NCBI RefSeq assembly: GCF_024055795.1
Contig: NZ_JAMXMY010000010.1
Location: 62,001-126,000, forward strand
Reading direction: 5' to 3'
Length of the DNA: 64,000 bases
From: Actinoallomurus purpureus
Lineage (GTDB): Bacteria; Actinomycetota; Actinomycetes; Streptosporangiales; Streptosporangiaceae
Under the pieces are notes generated by a model. The model had not been told where the DNA came from and did no database searches. It saw only the letters and a list, made by a program, of their open reading frames with translations. Position numbers and translations under genes: made by a program. Positions 32,516 through 40,466 of the stretch are shown here, in pieces (positions within the stretch are counted from its first letter, which is position 1; every line of letters begins with the position of its first letter).

Positions 32516-32653
32516 CACCACGCCGGCCGAACCTTCCCCGGCACGGCCCCTCCCGTGCCGGGTAAGCGCTCCCATGCGGGCGGACACCGCGCCCAGGTGG
32601 CATGGATCGGCCACTTCGCCGAGCAAAGAAGGCAAAGGTCGACCGGCACGGCA

Positions 32654-32659
32654 CTAAAC
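32654..32659 (+). promoter_or_regulatory. -10 box (TAAACT) upstream of the GTG at 32668
   Basis: TAAACT ends 8 nt before the GTG at 32668, suggesting a leaderless start there. Confidence 0.45.
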
Positions 32660-32667
32660 TGCATGGG

Positions 32668-32973
32668 GTGATCTTCAAGGCAGTAGGCGAGGGACGCCCC
32701 TACCCGGAGCACCAGCTCAGCTCCCGGGACTGGGCGAACCTTCCCCCACGCCAGGTCCGCCTCGACCAGTTGATCACGACGAAGGCCGGGCTCGACCTGA
32801 ACTCCCTGCTGGCCGAGGACTCCACCTTCTACGGCGACCTGTTCCCGCACGTCGTGCAGTGGCACGGCCAGCTCTACCTGGAGGACGGCCTGCACCGGGC
32901 CCTGCGGGCGGCGCTGCACCAGCGCGTCGTCCTGCACGCCCGCGTCCTCGACCTGGACGAAGGCGCGCGCTAG
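32668..32973 (+). CDS. Conserved actinobacterial protein, unknown
   Basis: A 101-residue protein. The sequence VIFKAVGEGRPYPEHQLSSRD, split as VIFKAVGEGRPYPEH and LSSRDWANLPPRQVRLDQL, then EDSTFYGDLFPHVVQW and YLEDGLHRALRAALHQR, is highly conserved among actinomycetes, some entries being called VapB-like antitoxin without clear basis. It has no membrane segment or known catalytic motif. I chose GTG 32668 because of the -10 box 8 nt away; an ATG at 32602 would add 22 basic residues. It is convergent with the esterase gene, 3 nt apart. Confidence 0.78.
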   Translation: MIFKAVGEGRPYPEHQLSSRDWANLPPRQVRLDQLITTKAGLDLNSLLAEDSTFYGDLFPHVVQWHGQLYLEDGLHRALRAALHQRVVLHARVLDLDEGAR

Positions 32974-32976
32974 CCC

Positions 32977-34116
32977 CTAGTAACAGGTACGGCCGGGGGC
33001 CGGCCGGCACTGCGACGCGTTCCACAGCCGTGGCGTCGCCCACGAGAACATCTTCGGGAAGGCCTCCCGCCAGGCCCCGTAGTTGTGCTGACCGCCCTTG
33101 AGGACCAGGAACGGCACGTCGGGTTGGTACCGCTTCACCAGGTCGACGAACGCCTGCGCCTGCACCAGGTCGACCTGCACACCACTGCCCGTCATCACCC
33201 AGAACCGGGGCAACCCCGCGTCCTGCCGGGGCTGTGCCAGCACCTTCAGCGGGGAGTTCGCGTCGCGCAGCGCCCTGCTGCCGGCGAACGGATCCACCGG
33301 CAGCGGCAGCCGGTTGCGCCGCAACGGCTCGTAGTAGCCGCTCAGCGAAGCGGAGATGCCGTACCGGTCGGGATGGCGCAGCGCGAGGTTGGCCGCGCAG
33401 TACCCGCCTTCGGAGAACCCCGCGATCCCCCAGGCGGGACCGGCCGGCTGCACGCGCAGCCGGGCCGCGACGAGATCGGGCACGTCATAGGCCACGTACG
33501 TCTCGTCCTGCTCGCCGCCGACGGTGTTCAGGCACTGCGTGGCCCGGTCCGGGCCGCCCCCGACGTCGGGGATGACGAGCACCGCCGGTTTGGCCTTCCG
33601 AGCGGCGATCAGCTTCCGGAACATCCCGGAGATCTTCAGGCGGCCCTCGTAGTCGCCCGGGTTCCCGGGGGCGCCATGGATGAGTTCGATGACGGGGAAG
33701 CGCTGCGAGGCGTACTGCCGCTGGAAGTACTGCGGCGGCAGGTAGATCATGCCCTGGCGGGTGATGTGGCTCTTCGCGCCGGTCAGCACCGTCTCGAGGG
33801 CGAAGCCGTTCTTGCGCGCCTGCCGCTTCTTCACCGCCTCGCCGAGCACCTGGTCGAGGCGGTCACCGAGGTCGGGTACGCGCGCCACGCTCGCCGGGGC
33901 CTGGTTGGTCAGGTCACGCCACGCGTCGTCCCAGCTCTGGTAGTAGCCGTAGAACCTGTTGACCAGCGCCACGCCGAACAGCATCGCCGGGGCGAAGGCG
34001 ACCGCCCCGGCGACCATCTTCAACGCGAGCATCCGGGTCCGAACCAGCCAGTACAGCGCGCCCATGAAGCCCATCGCGAGCGCGGTGAAGGTGAGGAAGC
34101 CCTGTGGACCGAACAC
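32977..34116 (-). CDS. Membrane-anchored alpha/beta-hydrolase (esterase D / mycolyl-transferase-like)
   Basis: A 379-residue protein. Two or three N-terminal membrane helices (LTFTALAMGFMGALYWLV and MVAGAVAFAPAMLFGVAL) hold it in the membrane with an extracellular catalytic domain. That domain has FPVIELIHGAPGNPGD, the nucleophile GIAGFSEGGYCA, and the histidine near GGQHNYGAW, the pattern of the putative esterase family that includes antigen-85-like and esterase D proteins. GTG at 34116 follows GGGAGGG. In actinomycetes such proteins are often orphan lipases or acyl transferases. The substrate is unknown. Confidence 0.87.
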   Translation of the reverse strand: MFGPQGFLTFTALAMGFMGALYWLVRTRMLALKMVAGAVAFAPAMLFGVALVNRFYGYYQSWDDAWRDLTNQAPASVARVPDLGDRLDQVLGEAVKKRQARKNGFALETVLTGAKSHITRQGMIYLPPQYFQRQYASQRFPVIELIHGAPGNPGDYEGRLKISGMFRKLIAARKAKPAVLVIPDVGGGPDRATQCLNTVGGEQDETYVAYDVPDLVAARLRVQPAGPAWGIAGFSEGGYCAANLALRHPDRYGISASLSGYYEPLRRNRLPLPVDPFAGSRALRDANSPLKVLAQPRQDAGLPRFWVMTGSGVQVDLVQAQAFVDLVKRYQPDVPFLVLKGGQHNYGAWREAFPKMFSWATPRLWNASQCRPAPGRTCY

Positions 34117-34254
34117 GACCCTCCCTACCCCGTGCCCTCGACGCTCGGCCGGACGACTCCGGTCAGTAAGCATGACGTCCGCGGCAGCGTGATAGATCCC
34201 GATGAAGCCTGCCGGAACACCAAGTTTCCTTTACCCACTTCCGGCACAGAGCGT

Positions 34255-35172
34255 TCAGCGCCGCCAGTCGACGGCGAACGCCCGTGCCGGGTTCTCGACG
34301 AAGATCTTTTCGGCGACGGCCTCGCCGAGGTCCCGTACGATCCTCGGGCGCATCACCCGCAGCAGGTACGGCATGCCGGGCCCGCCGCCGGTCGACGCCC
34401 GCGCGGCGGCGGTCGTCGTGTCGCCGCCCAGCAGCAGCCGGTCGGCGTGCCCCGCCTCCACGAGCGCCGCGAGCAGGTCGAACAGCCGCCAGTCGGTCGC
34501 GTGGTTCGCCCGGGACGGGCCGTCGAACGCCAGGAACGCCCCCGCCTCACCCGCCTCCACGTGCACGCTCGGGTCCGGGAAGCGGTTGAGATGCCCGAGG
34601 ATGACGCGTTCCGGCGGCACGCCGTGCCGGCCCCAGAGCAGGTCGAGGACGTCGAGCGAGGCCGTGCCGAGCTCGTGGTGCACGCCGATGGGGGCACCCG
34701 TCGCATGGTGGGCGCGCGCCGCCGCGGCCATCACGGTACGGGCGTGGTCGTCCAGGCCGTGGAAACCACCCGCCACCTTGATCATCCCGGCCCGGGGGAG
34801 CCCGCCCCCGTGCATGCCCTCGGTCAGCTCTTCGACGAACAGCTCGTCCAGCCGCCCGCGAACCCTCTCGAGGACGTCCGGGTCGTAGTGCACCGCCTGG
34901 TGCAGCCCGGTCGCGGCGATCACGTGCACGTCACCGGCCCGCGCCACCTTCGCGAGCGCGTCCGCGCGCCGGCCCAGCCCGTACGGCGTCCACTGCACGA
35001 CCGTACGGCCGCCGAGCGCCCGGAACCCGCGCAGCTCGGCCACTGCCGCGTCGACGTCGTCGAGCTCCTGGCCCGGCAGCCGCGGGCTGCGGAAGAACAG
35101 ATGGTCGTGCGCGTCGCAGATCCCGAGTGCGTCCGCCGGAACATCGCCGAGGACGGTACGCGCGACCGTCAT
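34255..35172 (-). CDS. Phosphotriesterase-family metal hydrolase
   Basis: A 305-residue TIM-barrel amidohydrolase. The metal site has ICDAHDHLF (HxH on strand 1), a candidate carboxylated lysine in AGMIKVAGGFHG, histidines in IGVHHELG and ILGHLNRF and the aspartate in LLGGDTTT. This matches the phosphotriesterase/lactonase (PTE/PLL, Php) group; natural activity is likely a lactonase or esterase. It is last in an operon TetR - DUF4865 - CMD remnant - PTE, and its ATG overlaps the CMD stop (ATGA). Confidence 0.88.
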   Translation of the reverse strand: MTVARTVLGDVPADALGICDAHDHLFFRSPRLPGQELDDVDAAVAELRGFRALGGRTVVQWTPYGLGRRADALAKVARAGDVHVIAATGLHQAVHYDPDVLERVRGRLDELFVEELTEGMHGGGLPRAGMIKVAGGFHGLDDHARTVMAAAARAHHATGAPIGVHHELGTASLDVLDLLWGRHGVPPERVILGHLNRFPDPSVHVEAGEAGAFLAFDGPSRANHATDWRLFDLLAALVEAGHADRLLLGGDTTTAAARASTGGGPGMPYLLRVMRPRIVRDLGEAVAEKIFVENPARAFAVDWRR

Positions 35173-35321
35173 CGTCCCTCCCCGGCAAGCGCCGCTGCGG
35201 CGATCCGCAGCCCGGCCAGCGCCTTCGGCACCCCGATGTAGGGCGCCAAGTGCACGAACACCTCGACGATCTCCTCCACGGCCTCCCCGTCCAGCCGCGC
35301 CTCTGCCGCCTCGCCGGTCAC
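35169..35321 (-). CDS. Carboxymuconolactone-decarboxylase-like protein, N-terminally truncated
   Basis: Only 50 residues, VTGEAAEARLDGEAVEEIVEVF then VHLAPYIGVPKALAGLRIA, split here for length. They match the C-terminal half of CMD/AhpD-like proteins, normally 110-150 residues, and the CxxC catalytic half is missing. Yet both ends are neatly coupled: its GTG overlaps the DUF4865 stop (GTGA) and its stop overlaps the PTE start (ATGA). It may be a decayed gene kept as a translational bridge, or a short stand-alone subunit. Confidence 0.55.
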   Translation of the reverse strand: MTGEAAEARLDGEAVEEIVEVFVHLAPYIGVPKALAGLRIAAAALAGEGR

Positions 35322-35905
35322 CAGTGCCGTCCCCCCGGGAGGTCGTGCAGGTGCGGAGCCGACAGGTGCAGCACCTCGTAGCGGGCGCCGTCCGTCACCG
35401 AGGGCTCGTCCGTCCAGAGCGTGAAGTGCACGAGCTCCCACCGCCCGGGATCGACGGCGAGCGCCGTCGCGTGCACTCCGGGCGTACGGGCGAGGCGCCC
35501 GACCTCCTCCAACGCCGCCGCGACCGCCGCCTGCGGGTCCTCCCCGGCCGGAACCGGCTCCGTACGGCGCGTGGCCGCCTTGGGCGTCCCGCCGTACGCC
35601 GGCCCGCGCTCGAAGGCGGCCCCCGTCCAGTGCCGCACGTCCGGACGGCCGAAGTCGTCCACGATCCCGCCGAACCCTCCACCGCCGCAGAGGAAGCGGT
35701 TCATGCCGCCGACGGCGTCCCACAGGTAGAAGGGCGCGTACTGGTTCACGGGCGATCCGTCGACCCCCCGCTCACGGATGAGGAACGCCTTCAGCCCCAG
35801 CCCCCGGAAGTCGTCCATGGCCGCGCCCCGCGTCGCGACCCGATCACGGATGATCTTCATGTCGTAGTCGGCGGGCAGTGTGATCTCGTACTGCATCGCG
35901 TGCAC
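35318..35905 (-). CDS. DUF4865 family protein
   Basis: A 195-residue protein. It starts MHAMQYEITLPADYDM and has VNQYAPFYLWDAVGGMNRFL..DFGRPDVRHWTGAAFERG, the DUF4865 signature seen in many actinomycete and proteobacterial proteins. The fold resembles monooxygenase-like dimeric alpha/beta barrels, but no function is known. It usually sits between a TetR regulator and a CMD or tautomerase gene, as here. The GTG at 35905 is taken; an ATG 9 nt downstream is also possible. Confidence 0.86.
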   Translation of the reverse strand: MHAMQYEITLPADYDMKIIRDRVATRGAAMDDFRGLGLKAFLIRERGVDGSPVNQYAPFYLWDAVGGMNRFLCGGGGFGGIVDDFGRPDVRHWTGAAFERGPAYGGTPKAATRRTEPVPAGEDPQAAVAAALEEVGRLARTPGVHATALAVDPGRWELVHFTLWTDEPSVTDGARYEVLHLSAPHLHDLPGGRHW

Positions 35906-35923
35906 AGGTGGTCTCTCTCGTGA

Positions 35924-36496
35924 TCAGGCGGACGGCGTCGTCTGGGCGGCGAGCAGGCCCAGCACGCCCTTGATCGCAAACTCGAACGGCTCGACCGACG
36001 CGGCGGCACGGGCCAGCACGTAGCCGCCCTGCAGCGTCGCGACGATGGTCGCCGCGGTGGCGACCGGATCCAGGCCGCTCGCCAGCTCCCCCCGCTCCCG
36101 GCCCTCCGCGAGGACCCGCGCCAGCCGCTCCCGCAGCCAGCCGAAGGTCTCCTCCAGAGGCCGGCGGAGCAGGGGGTCGGCGATGACGTCCGGATCCTGG
36201 GTCAACCGCCCGACCGGGCATCCACGCAGGATCTCCCGCTCGCGCAGCAGATAGGTCTCGATGCGTTCGTACGCCGTGCCCGGCCCGGACAGCTCCCCCT
36301 CCGCCTTGGCCCGCATCTCCTCGGCGCTGCGCCGTACGGCCGCCAGCGCGAGATCAGGCTTACCGGCGAAATGGTGGTACATGCTGCCCTGACCGGCCCC
36401 GGCCCGCTGCTGGATCGCCTTGGGACTCGTCCCCACGTACCCGCGCTCCCACAGCAACTCGCGCGTGCTCTCGATCAGCCGCTCCCGCGTATCCAT
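35924..36496 (-). CDS. TetR family regulator of the DUF4865 operon
   Basis: A 190-residue repressor. The helix-turn-helix is TRERLIESTRELLWERGYVGTSP then KAIQQRAGAGQGSMYHHFAGK, quoted in parts; the C-terminal domain has PVGRLTQDPDVIADPLLRRPLEE of the LmrA/YxaF-like group. ATG at 36496 with TACGGT 6 nt upstream gives a leaderless start. A palindrome centred on ACTAGT overlaps the promoter. It is the first gene of the operon running to the PTE-like hydrolase. Confidence 0.92.
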   Translation of the reverse strand: MDTRERLIESTRELLWERGYVGTSPKAIQQRAGAGQGSMYHHFAGKPDLALAAVRRSAEEMRAKAEGELSGPGTAYERIETYLLREREILRGCPVGRLTQDPDVIADPLLRRPLEETFGWLRERLARVLAEGRERGELASGLDPVATAATIVATLQGGYVLARAAASVEPFEFAIKGVLGLLAAQTTPSA

Positions 36497-36502
36497 ACCC
36501 CG

Positions 36503-36523
36503 ACCGTACATACTAGTAGGTAC
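36503..36523. promoter_or_regulatory. -10 box and TetR operator
   Basis: TACGGT (minus strand, 36503-36508) is 6 nt from the ATG. GTACATACTAGTAGGTAC (36506-36523) is a near-perfect palindrome overlapping it, a typical autoregulatory TetR site. Confidence 0.65.
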
Positions 36524-36907
36524 AGCCGCAAGCGCACCCACCACGTGCGGGAGCGACCGCAGATGCGGGGTGCCGGGCCGCGCACACCGCCTGATCATCG
36601 AGGTTTCCACGCGTTGGCGATGCCGAGACCCCCGATGATCACGGGGAGCCGGAGCCCTCCGGCCGGTGCTCGGGGTCTGCGTAGCGGTGTGCGGTGAACG
36701 TCGTGGCCTCCCTGGACGTCGGTCGCACGCGCGAAGACGACCAAAGGCCGCCGAACGCAGCGGTGGGTGGCCCGAAAGGGACATCGAGCATGCGATGCCG
36801 AAGAGCGACCGCAGCGGCGCGGCGTAGCCGCGCCCCGGGGGGTCCGGGGGGTCGCCCCCCCGGATGGGATCCGGAAGCGGGAAGGCGGTCCGCAGGACCA
36901 CCGAACA
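36524..36907. other. Gap with two hairpins downstream of tRNA-Ser(CGA)
   Basis: No gene is seen in this 384-bp stretch. It holds GGCGCGGC-GTA-GCCGCGCC (36816-36834) and TCCGGGGGG-N3-CCCCCCCGGA (36843-36864), either of which may terminate the minus-strand tRNA transcript. Confidence 0.6.
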
Positions 36908-36997
36908 TGGCGGTGGAGGTGGGATTTGAACCCACGGATGAGTTGCCCCATCACACGCTTTCGAGGCGTGCGCCCTCGGCCACTAGGCGACTCCACC
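36908..36997 (-). tRNA. tRNA-Ser (anticodon CGA)
   Basis: Read on the minus strand the gene starts GGTGGAG and ends CTCCACC-G-CCA (encoded CCA). The anticodon arm CACGC-CTCGAAA-GCGTG carries CGA (plus-strand tcg at 36961-36963). The 90-nt length with a long variable arm is typical of class II tRNA-Ser. It reads UCG. It forms the right edge of the accessory interval, with its 3' end facing inward. Confidence 0.96.
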
Positions 36998-37008
36998 AAG
37001 AGGGGAGC

Positions 37009-37470
37009 CTACCGGAAGTCGGACGGTCCTCGGTCCCGTCGGGCGGTGAAGAACTCGGTGAGCAGGGCGGCGCATTCGTCGGCGAGGACGCCGGAGATGA
37101 CTTCGGGGCGGTGGTTGAGTCTGCGGTCGCGTACGACGTCCCACAGGGAGCCGACGGCGCCGGCCTTGGGGTCGAACGCGCCGAAGACGATGCGGTCGAG
37201 CCGGGCGAGGACGGCGGCCCCGGCGCACATGGTGCAGGGCTCGAGGGTGACGACGAGGGTGCAGCCGGACAGCCGCCATTCGCCTCGGTACGCGGCGGCC
37301 TGGCGGATGGCGACGATCTCGGCGTGCGCGGTCGGGTCACCGGTGCGTTCCCGCTCGTTGTGGCCGGCTCCGATGATCTGGCCGGTGGGGGCGAGCACGA
37401 TCGCGCCGACGGGCACGTCGGCGGCGGCGCGCCGCGCCTCCTTCAGCGCGAGCCTCATCGCCTCGTCCAT
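37009..37470 (-). CDS. tadA: tRNA-specific adenosine deaminase
   Basis: A 153-residue deaminase that makes inosine at position 34 of tRNA-Arg(ACG). The zinc and catalytic motif is HAEIVAIR (His, Glu) with PCTMCAGA (two Cys). VPVGAIVL and the C-terminal LNHRPEVISGVL are family features. I use the ATG at 37470 (MDEAMRLALKEARRA), where homologues begin; a GTG at 37497 is possible. It follows the tadA-associated genes and precedes the tRNA-Ser on the same strand. Confidence 0.95.
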   Translation of the reverse strand: MDEAMRLALKEARRAAADVPVGAIVLAPTGQIIGAGHNERERTGDPTAHAEIVAIRQAAAYRGEWRLSGCTLVVTLEPCTMCAGAAVLARLDRIVFGAFDPKAGAVGSLWDVVRDRRLNHRPEVISGVLADECAALLTEFFTARRDRGPSDFR

Positions 37471-37505
37471 CGTCGGCCCGCCGGCGGCGCCCCTCACGGC
37501 CGTGG

Positions 37506-37958
37506 CTACCGGAGCCGGTCGTACTCCTCGGCGAACCCGGCGCCTTCGGCGATGACCGACAGCGCGTCACCGGGGAGGGTCCGCTCGCCGAGCGCGGCGA
37601 GGGCGTCGGGGCGGGTGCCGAGGTCGCCGAGGAGCTCCGGGTCGCCGACCGGGTCCCCGGTCGCCGCGTCCTCGGAGTCGTCGAACTGTTCGCTCAGCAT
37701 GTCGGCCAGCTCGCTGCTGAGGGGCGCTCTGTCGTCGGAGAGGAAGATTCGGGGGTCTTCACCGTCGTCCAGGCGGACCACGGCGAACCATTCGTCCTCC
37801 TGCTCGACGAGGAGCACGACCGTGTCGGCCGCCGTCTCGACGGCGGCCTCGCGCATGATGTCTGCGATGTCATCCAGACCGGTGACCTCGGTGAGGTCGG
37901 GTTCGGTCCCGATCCATCCGGTGTCGCTGCGTGCGAACACCGCGGAGAAGTACGGCAC
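37506..37958 (-). CDS. tRNA adenosine deaminase-associated protein
   Basis: A 150-residue acidic protein. It starts MPYFSAVFARSDTGW and contains VVLLVEQEDEWFAVVRLDD..DPRIFLSDDRAP, the signature of the actinobacterial family always found next to tadA. It may help TadA fold or bind tRNA, but no experiment is known to me. It lies 35 nt upstream of tadA in the same operon. A paralogue precedes it directly. Confidence 0.9.
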   Translation of the reverse strand: MPYFSAVFARSDTGWIGTEPDLTEVTGLDDIADIMREAAVETAADTVVLLVEQEDEWFAVVRLDDGEDPRIFLSDDRAPLSSELADMLSEQFDDSEDAATGDPVGDPELLGDLGTRPDALAALGERTLPGDALSVIAEGAGFAEEYDRLR

Positions 37959-37984
37959 GGTTCCATTCTCTCCCGAAGCGCGCG

Positions 37985-38461
37985 TCAGTCGATCGCGCGC
38001 TCGAACGCCGCGCCGAACCCGAGTCGCTTGGCGATGCTCGACAGCATCTCGTCGGGATACAGGTCGAGGTCGCCGGAGACGGCGCCGAGCTCCATCTCGT
38101 CGAGGCCGAGGTCCGCGAAGATCGACATGTCTCCGGCGGGGAGCACCTGGTCGAGCTCCTCGTCGTCGGGGATGTCGAGTTCGAGGTACTCGACGATCTG
38201 CTGCGCGAGGACCCAGTCCACGGACGCGGTGACGTCGGAGAGGAAGACCATCACCTCGTCGGCGCGCGCCCGAAGCGCGACGAAGAAGTCGTCGCCGACC
38301 GCGATCAGCCCGATGGTGCCCGCCAGGCTGGGCTGTTGTCTGAGGGCGTGGATCAGCCCCTCAAGGTCTTCGGTCAGTGCGATGGGAAGCTGCTCCACCT
38401 CCCAGGCGTCGTCCTCGCGATAGACGACGACAGCGAAGTCGGCCGTATCCAGTTCAGTCAT
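37985..38461 (-). CDS. Second tadA-associated-type protein
   Basis: A 158-residue acidic paralogue of the gene at 37506. It begins MTELDTADFAVVVYREDDAW and has DDFFVALRARADEVMVFLSDVTA, the same core strand-turn pattern, and an acidic C-terminal half (IPDDEELDQVLPAGD). Two tandem copies may form a heterodimer. ATG at 38461 with GGTGGAG directly upstream. The product is cytoplasmic and of unknown function. Confidence 0.87.
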   Translation of the reverse strand: MTELDTADFAVVVYREDDAWEVEQLPIALTEDLEGLIHALRQQPSLAGTIGLIAVGDDFFVALRARADEVMVFLSDVTASVDWVLAQQIVEYLELDIPDDEELDQVLPAGDMSIFADLGLDEMELGAVSGDLDLYPDEMLSSIAKRLGFGAAFERAID

Positions 38462-38546
38462 CTCCACCCCACCCGCGCGCGTCCTGCTCGGGCATCTTTG
38501 CAGATGCCGGGGGCAAAGAGTCGCGGCACGGGAAACCCGGGTTCGG

Positions 38547-38735
38547 TCAGTTGGCTCTGAACGTGCGCATGCGGAGTGCTTCACGGACGCGTTCACGGCG
38601 CGATCGGCGTGGGCTCACGCGCTTGCGGAGCTCCTTCGCCTCGGCCAGTTCCCGGAGGAAGACCGCCCTGCGACGCAGTCGGTCACGGACCTCCTCGGGG
38701 CTCATCCCTTCGCTCATGGCGGGTACGTTCCCCAT
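38547..38735 (-). CDS. Small basic conserved protein
   Basis: A 62-residue protein, [20 protein letters not shown] then [22 protein letters not shown], very rich in Arg. Similar short proteins with MSPEEVRxRLRRRAxFLRELxEAKELRxRV occur near tadA/upp in many actinomycetes, so I take it as real although no function is known. An internal ATG at 38717 is an alternative start. It is divergent from upp. Confidence 0.65.
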   Translation of the reverse strand: MGNVPAMSEGMSPEEVRDRLRRRAVFLRELAEAKELRKRVSPRRSRRERVREALRMRTFRAN

Positions 38736-38751
38736 GCTCAGGCATCCATTC

Positions 38752-38757
38752 AGATAC
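38752..38757 (+). promoter_or_regulatory. -10 box (TACCGT) for leaderless upp
   Basis: TACCGT lies about 8-10 nt before the ATG at 38768, close to the leaderless spacing seen elsewhere in this window. Confidence 0.4.
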
Positions 38758-38767
38758 CGTTCGGGAT

Positions 38768-39406
38768 ATGAAGACCCTTGTCGTCGACCACCCCCTCGTC
38801 GCGCACAAGCTCACGACGCTCCGCGACGCGACCACCGACTCGCCCACGTTCCGCCGGCTCGCCGACGAGCTGGTCACGCTGCTGGCGTACGAGGCGACCC
38901 GCGACGTCCGTGTCGCCGCTGTGACGGTCGACACACCTGTCGCGTCGGCCGAAGGCGTACGGCTGACGCGGCCGCAGCCTCTGGTCGTGCCGATCCTGCG
39001 CGCCGGGCTCGGGATGCTCGACGGAATGACCCGGCTGCTGCCGACCGCCGAGGTCGGTTTCCTGGGCATGGTCCGCGACGAGGGCACCCTGAAGGCGACG
39101 ACGTACGCCACGCGGTTGCCGGACGACCTGTCGGGCCGCCAGTGCTACGTGCTGGACCCGATGCTGGCCACGGGCGGCACGCTGGCCGCGGCGATCCAGC
39201 TCCTCATGAACCGGGGCGCCGACGACGTCACGGCGATCTGCCTGCTCGCGGCACCGGAGGGCATCGCCCACATGGAAGAGAAGCTCGCGGACTGCCCGGT
39301 GCCGGTCCGTGTCGTCACGGCCGCGGTCGACTCGCACCTGAATGAGAACGGCTTCATCGTGCCGGGGCTCGGCGACGCGGGGGACCGCCTGTACGGCGTC
39401 GTGTAG
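38768..39406 (+). CDS. upp: Uracil phosphoribosyltransferase
   Basis: A 212-residue salvage enzyme converting uracil and PRPP to UMP. It shows the substrate loop [10 protein letters not shown], the PRPP-binding motif [11 protein letters not shown] and the C-terminal uracil-binding segment [16 protein letters not shown]. Length and motifs are normal. ATG at 38768; a TANNNT box just upstream suggests a leaderless mRNA. It neighbours the tadA operon on the other strand, as in other actinomycetes. Confidence 0.96.
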   Translation: MKTLVVDHPLVAHKLTTLRDATTDSPTFRRLADELVTLLAYEATRDVRVAAVTVDTPVASAEGVRLTRPQPLVVPILRAGLGMLDGMTRLLPTAEVGFLGMVRDEGTLKATTYATRLPDDLSGRQCYVLDPMLATGGTLAAAIQLLMNRGADDVTAICLLAAPEGIAHMEEKLADCPVPVRVVTAAVDSHLNENGFIVPGLGDAGDRLYGVV

Positions 39407-39662
39407 CGCGCGCCTCCGGGCGTCTCACGCCCTCTCGGCCGAGCCGTGAGGGTGGATGCCGCGCGAGCTCCGAACGCCCCCTGAGGCGGCCCGTGCGGGG
39501 CGAGTCTCGGCCTCCCGGCCAGCCGCCGTACGCCGGCGGCCGCCGGATCGGGGCGATCCGGGCGGTCCGAACATCCAGGCGCGCGTCTCTTTGCGGCTGG
39601 AACGCCGCCTGGTGTACAAATTAAATGGGTCAGTGGGTCGGCCTTCAGGAGGCGGGGTTTCC

Positions 39663-39809
39663 TTGAAGAAGTACCTCACTCGGGCGGGCGAGGCCTTGAC
39701 GGCCTTCTCGTTGCCGAAGTCCCGGGGTGCGGCGCAGATCGCCTCCGACGCGGCCGGCGGCCCGGCTTCGGCGAGCGATTCGCCCTCCGAATTCGTGAAC
39801 GCGCTATGA
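39663..39809 (+). CDS. Small protein coupled to the PH-domain gene
   Basis: A 48-residue peptide read from a TTG start: KKYLTRAGEALTAFSLPKSRG, quoted in part, then a Ser/Ala-rich tail ending EFVNAL. AGGAGG lies 10 nt upstream of the TTG, and the stop overlaps the ATG of the next gene (ATGA). These two features make it a plausible gene. I do not recognise the sequence. The region 39407-39662 before it shows no gene. Confidence 0.45.
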   Translation: MKKYLTRAGEALTAFSLPKSRGAAQIASDAAGGPASASDSPSEFVNAL

Positions 39810-40333
39810 GGCTGGTGACGCCGGGCGATTCGGCGCCCGCATCCATCCACCGGTACCTCCTGCCGCACGAGCATCAGGTGATCACCGTCCGGCGCCACCC
39901 CGCGGTGCTGATGACACCGATCGGTTTCGTGCTCGGCGGCCTCATCGTCGCGGGCGTGCTCAGCAACCTGCTGGCCAAGCAGGGCGGTGCGGTCGTCAGC
40001 TGGATCTGGTGGGCGTGGCTGATACTGCTGGCCTGGTTCGTGTGGAAGGTCGCTGAGTGGTCGGTCGACTACTTCGTCATCACGAACCAGCGCATGCTCC
40101 TGACCACGGGCCTGCTCACCCGTAAGGTGGCGATGATGCCGCTGTCGAAGGTCACCGACATGAGCTTCCAGCGGTCCATCACCGGGCGGATGCTCGGCTA
40201 CGGCGAGTTCGTGCTGGAATCCGCAGGTCAGGACCAGGCGTTCCGCGTCGTCAGCTTCCTCCCCTACCCCGAACAGCTCTACCTCGAGGTCTGCAGCATG
40301 ATCTTTCCGAGCAAGGACGACGCTGACGACTGA
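39806..40333 (+). CDS. bPH2 (PH-like) membrane protein
   Basis: A 175-residue protein. Two membrane helices (about 38-90) precede a bacterial PH domain with DYFVITNQRMLLTTGLLTRKVAMMPLSKVTDM then SFQRSITGRMLGYGEFVLESAGQ, quoted as YFVITNQRMLL, GLLTRKVAMMPL and GYGEFVLESAG. The family is common and its role unclear, probably in envelope stress or protein targeting. ATG at 39806 overlaps the short upstream frame. Confidence 0.9.
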   Translation: MRLVTPGDSAPASIHRYLLPHEHQVITVRRHPAVLMTPIGFVLGGLIVAGVLSNLLAKQGGAVVSWIWWAWLILLAWFVWKVAEWSVDYFVITNQRMLLTTGLLTRKVAMMPLSKVTDMSFQRSITGRMLGYGEFVLESAGQDQAFRVVSFLPYPEQLYLEVCSMIFPSKDDADD

Positions 40334-40466
40334 TTCGACCCCCGCCTTGACCAAAACTTCTCCACGTTGTCCGTGTTGTTTGGGTTACTCTCCATGTGTG
40401 AGGTAGTGCACCCTACGAACAAGACGTAACCCATTACGGGTGAAGCCCTTCGGTAAGTGAGTCGAG

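Noticed and set aside
33085-35241. 718-codon plus-strand frame opposite the esterase and PTE genes
   Set aside because: Its sequence mirrors the codon structure of the real minus-strand genes and shows no motif.
12637-36997. Integrated plasmid or phage with tyrosine integrase and att sites
   Set aside because: No integrase, excisionase, replication gene or repeat of the tRNA 3' end was seen.
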